The notes beneath the pieces are model-generated. The model did no database searches, was not told the origin of the DNA, and saw only the letters and a program-made list of their open reading frames with translations. Position numbers and translations under genes: made by a program. From JAGVJT01 sp964471225 (lineage in GTDB: Bacteria; Pseudomonadota; Gammaproteobacteria; Legionellales; Legionellaceae), in assembly GCA_964471225.1 (NCBI GenBank), contig CAYYEZ010000071.1, positions 1-10,662 of the forward strand: DNA of 10,662 nt. Reading direction: 5' to 3'. Shown piece after piece: positions 8,201 through 10,662 of the stretch. Each line of letters begins with the position of its first letter. Position 1 is the stretch's first letter.

Positions 8201-8501
8201 TATCATCAATGGCCATGCCATAGGTATGTTCTACTCCCGGGATCGAGGCCATGAGACCCTCTAAAGGGCGCACGATTTGATTCAGCATTTCGTGACTATC
8301 ATATCCTGGTCTGCTAACTGAAATATTGACTGCCGGAACAATAATCTCGGGATTATAGGTTCGAGGGGTATTTTCTAATGCTAAAATGCCGAATAGCAAA
8401 ACGCCCATAATTAAAAGCAAGGTAAGTTTTGATTGAATAAAGATTCGTGTCAACTGACCTGCTTTATTTAGCTTATCCCTGGAATAAGGAACATCATTCA
8501 C
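5238..8501 (-). CDS. RND-family efflux permease, AcrB/CzcA superfamily, 1087 aa
   Basis: This is a proton-driven inner-membrane pump subunit, near the usual 1030-1080 aa. Twelve membrane segments are visible: TM1 near 27-43, TM2-TM6 from 362 to 514, TM7 near 553-572, TM8-TM12 from 929 to 1077. Two large periplasmic loops lie at about 44-360 and 573-928. TM4 carries the proton-relay pair D424-D425 in LGLLVDDSIVVIENI. In TM10 the Lys found in AcrB (K940) is Arg, R995, in GIVVRNSLLL. I cannot assign a substrate: the CzcA metal signatures are not evident, nor is a close match to AcrB. The start is GTG at 8501 with GGGAGA 7 nt upstream. It lies 45 bp after the TolC-family gene, with no adaptor gene between, and its stop overlaps the ribosome-binding site of the DUF2892 gene. 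Family certain, substrate unknown. Confidence 0.96.
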   Translation of the reverse strand: MNDVPYSRDKLNKAGQLTRIFIQSKLTLLLIMGVLLFGILALENTPRTYNPEIIVPAVNISVSRPGYDSHEMLNQIVRPLEGLMASIPGVEHTYGMAIDDSAMVTVRFKVNENEEASLVKVYNQINSNMDKMPSGTLMPLIRSVSLYDVPLVTLTLHAKEEDPIRLRILADKVLEQLRSVPQVGKSWVMGASPQAIRIWLNPEKMAEHGISITNIQQALSINNISLDAGTLDRKLSKFPLRVEGSLISNEDLARIIIGTDEAKPILLKDVATIEKGPKQESIASYFTTGASVKTKHINLEPAVTIALARQKGSNGVEVAKTILNKLEQMQQIQLIPKTVGVSVTRNYGDDANDAVNTLVEHLGIAIASVVVLLMLFLGWREASVVIFSIPLILCLVLGIGWLSGQTINRITLFALILSLGLLVDDSIVVIENIHRHITKGVQKNFTRLVIFAANEIGKPTIIATFTVMLALLPMAFVGGMMGPFMAPIPFNAPLAMFVSLLIAYSVVPYLAYRWLRKKAHDQMNQTHNLNKTWLQRIYLNLFSRLIASSKKRHCFYLSIMVLLFVVLLQPMWQFIRATGPNGPLSSLGVEIKMLPDDNVNTFLISVNAGSNATLTKTKEIMTGLNEIIKKNRYVTDLELYLGESAPEDFSAMVRGDNLLHGSQFGQIRVNLINKHHRSIGSHQIAEEIYRSISPIQIQYPEITVKLFESPPGPPVRSQMEAGLYGPDYNQLRNIANQITQSVYPEIYGMINIDNSVAQDTDEYRIEINHNATMLAGLTPQTVAQEVAALFNGVSVGNGHEPNARESEHIILRLPREAREEAQELNNFYIKNQQQQLISLGQIATLRLDKKQKPIFTKDQIPVVYITGEVLGSSPAYAVASATKMLAKPPFSLEADNLGFHEAQPENLTKNQLFWLGEIRLTLDVFRDLGSAFIVAIVLIYILLTAFYQSFSIPLIIMGAIPLTIIGVFPGHWLMHQPFTATSMIGVIALAGIVVRNSLLLIDFIIEHQHRGSSITEAVIESGVERILPIVLTALAIILGSSVMLSDPVFGGLAISLIFGSFASTVLTLFLIPLIYLSWWNRTHKPRH

Positions 8502-8508
8502 AATACTA

Positions 8509-8514
8509 TCTCCC
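8509..8514 (-). promoter_or_regulatory. Ribosome binding site of the RND permease (GGGAGA)
   Basis: GGGAGA on the minus strand, 7 nt before GTG at 8501, supports the GTG start; no in-frame ATG lies between this site and the conserved N-terminal helix. Confidence 0.65.
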
Positions 8515-8531
8515 TATACGGTAGTCGATTC

Positions 8532-8548
8532 AGGCATTTTCATTGCCT
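8532..8548 (-). other. Small hairpin in the channel-permease gap
   Basis: The minus strand folds as AGGCA, a 7-nt loop, then TGCCT, beginning in the stop region of the channel gene and occupying much of the 45-bp gap before the RND gene. There is no T tract, so termination is unlikely; it could affect mRNA stability or relative expression. The stem is only 5 bp, so this may be chance. Confidence 0.25.
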
Positions 8549-9932
8549 AAGGAATTAATTGATTAGTAAGCATGAGTAAATGGGCTCGGTTTAGTCTTAT
8601 ACGATGAAGTACTTGTAATTCCTGTGCCTTATTTTGAGTTAGCTTCATTTGACTCTCTAATAAGGCACTTAATGGAACCAATCCCCGACCAAATCGTTGT
8701 TTTAATTTTAGGATGATCGCTTCTTCTTTTTGTGCCATTTGTTGACTTAATCCTAACTCATAACGTAATTGCACCTCGTTACGCATGACTTGTTTTAATT
8801 GCAATTTAAGTTGATTCCGTTGTTCATCCAATTCAAACTGCACTTTTCTGGAATTAGCAATGGCAGATTGGACGGCACCAGCTCGTTCGCCCGCGCTAAA
8901 CAATGTCCAATTCGCGGCCAATGCGATGGTGTCAGAAGGAAGTCCTGAACCAAATGTATTACCATTCCAATCATGTCTTAATTGCAAATTGACTTGTGGT
9001 TTATATAAGGCTTGCGAAGCCACTATCGTTGCCTTCTCCGCATCAAGACGGGCACAAAGTGTTTTAATCGACGCATTATGACTCATCACTTGCCGGGTTA
9101 ATGCAGAACTGTTTGTCAATTTTTTTACTAGCGTAGTATGTTGCTTGGGTACATAAATACTATTTGGATTACCCATTAGCGTTCTAAAGCCATCTAGCTC
9201 ATTATCAGCTTGCAATTTCGCATTGGATAAACCAAGAGATGAGTTGTTTAAATAATATTCAGCCATCAATACATCGCTATCTAATGTAATGGATTGTTTT
9301 TTTAAGGCTTTAGTTATTTTTAAAAACGCATTAGCACGCATCACTTGTTTTTCAGCCACATGTATCAATTGATTAGCTGTTAAAAATCCTTCATAAGCGG
9401 CATACAATTCATAAGCCAATTGGTTTTTAGCTTGCTCATTGCCATGTTGTGCTGCCAGCAATAAAGCTCGCGTTTGTGTTTGTTGCGCTCGTATTTTTCC
9501 ACCAGAATAAATAGGTGCGGTTAGCTTAAAGGCGGTATCTAAATTACTGTAATATCCAGGATGATTTAAGGCATTCGGTTTGGTGTATAAAGTACTTGGC
9601 CCTGTATATTGATTGGCACCAAAATCAGCGAAACTAGCACTTCCTTGACTTAATTTATAGCCAAAAACATTCATGGGATTATCACTACTCGCTCCTGTCA
9701 CCTCGAGCCCCAATTGCGGCCAGCTCATACTATCTGCCTGCTTTAATGCTCCCAATGCCGCGTCAATTGAGGCTTGCTGACTATGGATTTGGGGATTATG
9801 GCTTAATGCTAATTCTACTGCCCTAGAATAAGAAATAGGCTGAGCTAAATGGGCCCACAGTCCTGAAGATAGTCCGCTTGCTATAAAAAACAACGAAATA
9901 TGTTTTTTTGTAATACGACCACATATAAACAT
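8547..9932 (-). CDS. TolC-family outer-membrane efflux channel, 461 aa
   Basis: Trimeric TolC-type proteins form an outer-membrane beta barrel and a long periplasmic alpha-helical tunnel through which RND pumps export substrates. The product has a basic, hydrophobic signal peptide (residues about 1-27 or 1-30, ending LWA-HLA), then the repeat-1 opening 'ISYSRAVELALSHNPQI' and long Ala/Gln/Leu-rich helices. Strand-like segments include 'FKLTAPIYSGGKIRAQQ'. The second repeat contains 'KPQVNLQLRHDWNG' and 'LAANWTLFSAGERAGAVQSA', and the C-terminus has 'RFGRGLVPLSALLESQMKLT', typical of outer-membrane efflux proteins. Length is normal for the family. ATG 9932 has AAGGA 6 nt upstream. It lies 50 bp after arsR, with an inverted repeat between, and 45 bp before the RND gene, so it is almost surely that pump's channel. 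The substrate cannot be told from this protein. Confidence 0.95.
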   Translation of the reverse strand: MFICGRITKKHISLFFIASGLSSGLWAHLAQPISYSRAVELALSHNPQIHSQQASIDAALGALKQADSMSWPQLGLEVTGASSDNPMNVFGYKLSQGSASFADFGANQYTGPSTLYTKPNALNHPGYYSNLDTAFKLTAPIYSGGKIRAQQTQTRALLLAAQHGNEQAKNQLAYELYAAYEGFLTANQLIHVAEKQVMRANAFLKITKALKKQSITLDSDVLMAEYYLNNSSLGLSNAKLQADNELDGFRTLMGNPNSIYVPKQHTTLVKKLTNSSALTRQVMSHNASIKTLCARLDAEKATIVASQALYKPQVNLQLRHDWNGNTFGSGLPSDTIALAANWTLFSAGERAGAVQSAIANSRKVQFELDEQRNQLKLQLKQVMRNEVQLRYELGLSQQMAQKEEAIILKLKQRFGRGLVPLSALLESQMKLTQNKAQELQVLHRIRLNRAHLLMLTNQLIP

Positions 9933-9938
9933 CGAGTT

Positions 9939-9943
9939 TCCTT
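9939..9943 (-). promoter_or_regulatory. Ribosome binding site of the TolC-family gene (AAGGA)
   Basis: AAGGA on the minus strand, 6 nt before ATG 9932, supports this start. It lies directly downstream of the operator-like inverted repeat. Confidence 0.6.
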
Positions 9944-9949
9944 GTCTGC

Positions 9950-9971
9950 TATATTAGAAAAATCTAATATA
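9950..9971. promoter_or_regulatory. Operator-like inverted repeat upstream of the TolC-family gene
   Basis: A perfect 22-bp inverted repeat with arms TATATTAGA and TCTAATATA and spacer AAAA. The core ATATTAG-N6-CTAATAT is identical to the repeat upstream of arsR. It contains a possible minus-strand -10 (TAATAT, 9956-9951), so a bound repressor would block initiation ahead of the channel gene. Short dyads of this size are typical of dimeric ArsR-family sites. Binding by the adjacent ArsR protein is inferred from the two matching copies. Confidence 0.7.
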
Positions 9972-9982
9972 ATTTTTTACTT

Positions 9983-10297
9983 TTAATCCTTGCAATATAT
10001 CAAATAGAGTGTTGAGAGAATGGCTTCCACTTCCGGCTTATTAATAAAATAATAAACATGTGTTCCTTGCTTTTTCACTGCAAGCACATCCTCTCTTCTC
10101 ATTTTAGCCAAATGCTGAGAAAGGGCTGATTGCGATAAGCCAATCAGTTCTTCAAGCTCACCTACGGTGAGCTCTCTCTTCAACAAATGACACAAAATAA
10201 GAAGTCTCCTGGAATTAGCCAAGAGCTTTAGCAGCTTTTCAGCCTTGGAGGCATTGTTTTGCATAACCTCCACGCTGGTATTAATTGATTTATTCAT
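9983..10297 (-). CDS. ArsR-family repressor, BigR/SqrR/YgaV-like persulfide-sensor type
   Basis: A 104-aa winged-helix regulator: helix-turn-helix at about 44-68 (TVGELEELIGLSQSALSQHLAKMR) and wing at 70-85 (DVLAVKKQGTHVYYF). The arsenic or antimony site ELCVCDL is absent; the segment reads ELTVGEL. Instead C36 lies in RRLLILCHLL and C102 in LYLIYCKD at the extreme C-terminus, 66 residues apart. That context and spacing match E. coli YgaV (LLILCML, NVYC) and the sensing pairs of SqrR (C41/C107) and BigR (C42/C108), in which persulfides oxidise the thiols and release DNA. By analogy it should repress itself and the efflux genes and be relieved by reactive sulfur. ATG 10297 lacks a Shine-Dalgarno sequence; ATG 10264 has GGAGG only 2 nt away. 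I keep 10297 because it gives the family's usual N-terminal length. Confidence 0.9.
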   Translation of the reverse strand: MNKSINTSVEVMQNNASKAEKLLKLLANSRRLLILCHLLKRELTVGELEELIGLSQSALSQHLAKMRREDVLAVKKQGTHVYYFINKPEVEAILSTLYLIYCKD

Positions 10298-10303
10298 TAA
10301 GCT

Positions 10304-10331
10304 ATTATATTAGAAATAACTAATATTTGAA
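10304..10331 (-). promoter_or_regulatory. Putative arsR promoter (TTCAAA, 16 bp, TATAAT)
   Basis: On the minus strand, TTCAAA (10331-10326; four of six matches to TTGACA) and a perfect TATAAT (10309-10304) are 16 bp apart. Predicted initiation is near 10297, at the annotated ATG itself. The transcript would thus be leaderless for ATG 10297, or have a leader of about 33 nt for ATG 10264. The operator-like repeat fills the spacer. Confidence 0.5.
10307..10326. promoter_or_regulatory. Operator-like inverted repeat upstream of arsR
   Basis: ATATTAG and CTAATAT separated by AAATAA: the same core and spacing as the repeat at 9951-9970. It sits between and over the putative -35 and -10 of arsR, the expected place for an autorepressor site. 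The repressor's identity is inferred. Confidence 0.7.
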
Positions 10332-10493
10332 TAGTTGAAATTATTTCTAAAAGAGCACGAGAGCAAATTGACAAGAATCTTACTGATGAAGCCCCGCATA
10401 TTTTTTTTACAATCATGTTGGGTTCCTATTTAAAACTTGTGGTTGATATTATCATCGGATTTAGATAGATTACAACAATAGATTTAAGAAAAT

Positions 10494-10522
10494 ATAGCCA
10501 TTTGAGTTCCGACTCTGGCTAT
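10494..10522. other. Nested hairpin upstream of the transposase gene
   Basis: ATAGCC (10494-10499) pairs with GGCTAT (10517-10522), enclosing a second stem GAGT (10504-10507) and ACTC (10512-10515) with loop TCCG. A competing stem AGTTCC (10505-10510) with GGAACT (10527-10532) excludes the first. No T tract follows. It is the only clear structure in the 226-bp gene-poor stretch before the transposase; its role is unknown. Confidence 0.35.
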
Positions 10523-10552
10523 TCTAGGAACTGACTTAATGAGTAAAATATA

Positions 10553-10662
10553 ATGATAACGATGGATGCTGTTGACCTAACCCAGGAAGAATTAAGTTTT
10601 ATAAAAACAAGACATGCGACAAAGCAATTAGCATTTGCTTTATTATTTAAATGTTACCAAGG
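10553..10662 (+). CDS. tnpA: Tn3-family transposase, N-terminal fragment (runs off the window)
   Basis: Only 36 codons are visible. The segment 'DLTQEELSFIKTRHATKQLA' followed by 'FALLFKCYQG' resembles the N-terminal DUF4158 region of Tn3-family transposases, where '(L)(S/T)xE(E/D)LxxIxxRR...RLGFALLLKxFQ' is common. ATG 10553 is chosen because GAG lies 9 nt upstream and an in-frame TAA at 10544 closes the frame; ATG 10562 is an alternative. Full-length transposases of this family are about 950-1000 aa, so nearly all of the gene lies beyond the window and I cannot say whether it is intact. No 38-bp terminal inverted repeat with a GGGG start is seen upstream, so the element's left end is not located. 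The call rests on a short match. Confidence 0.6.
   Translation, partial: MITMDAVDLTQEELSFIKTRHATKQLAFALLFKCYQ

Noticed and set aside
9983..10297. Arsenic or other metal-sensing ArsR regulator and arsenic operon
   Set aside because: The ELCVCDL metal-binding motif is absent (ELTVGEL) and no arsB, arsC, arsA or acr3 gene is nearby.
10368..10373. Consensus -35 TTGACA on the + strand
   Set aside because: No -10-like hexamer lies 16-18 bp downstream (GC-rich GCCCCGC), so a promoter is not supported.
10390..10400. CCCCG run as a Tn3 terminal inverted repeat end
   Set aside because: Only four C's, not followed by any stretch resembling a 38-bp Tn3-type end, and no partner copy in the window.

Overview
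The window looks like chromosomal DNA of an AT-rich gammaproteobacterium, most like Legionella or a relative (order Legionellales). The reasons are the accC-prmA order, AT-rich codon use, closeness of the AccC, PrmA and TrxC sequences to gammaproteobacterial versions, and an orphan pair of hypothetical genes of the large-membrane-protein type common in that group. The genus is inferred; no rRNA or tRNA gene is present to fix it.

Left part (1-1906, + strand) is housekeeping: the 3' three quarters of accC (biotin carboxylase), then prmA (ribosomal protein L11 methyltransferase), 5 bp apart and probably co-transcribed. prmA uses a TTG start behind a strong GAGGAG. It converges on a minus-strand pair across a 20-bp gap that holds a perfect 14-bp palindrome. 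The pair is an unrecognised polytopic membrane protein of 649 aa (4328-2379) followed by a small Ser-Pro-rich hypothetical protein (2331-1927).

Centre and right (4530-10297, all - strand) form one coherent unit, in transcription order: an ArsR-family repressor, a TolC-family outer-membrane channel, an RND permease, a DUF2892 membrane protein and a thioredoxin-2 (TrxC). The repressor lacks the arsenic-binding ELCVCDL motif. It has two cysteines, C36 and C102, in the positions and at the 66-residue spacing of the persulfide sensors BigR, SqrR and YgaV. Two copies of the inverted repeat ATATTAG-N6-CTAATAT lie over the putative promoters of arsR and of the tolC-like gene, a simple model for autoregulation and operon control. 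Persulfide sensor, YgaP-like DUF2892 protein and thioredoxin together suggest a reactive-sulfur-responsive efflux operon. No periplasmic adaptor (HlyD/MFP) gene lies between channel and permease, where one is expected, and the permease has Arg in place of the usual TM10 proton-relay Lys.

The right edge (10327-10662) is a 226-bp AT-rich intergenic stretch with a nested hairpin, then the first 36 codons of a probable Tn3-family transposase leaving the window. The efflux operon therefore abuts a mobile element.
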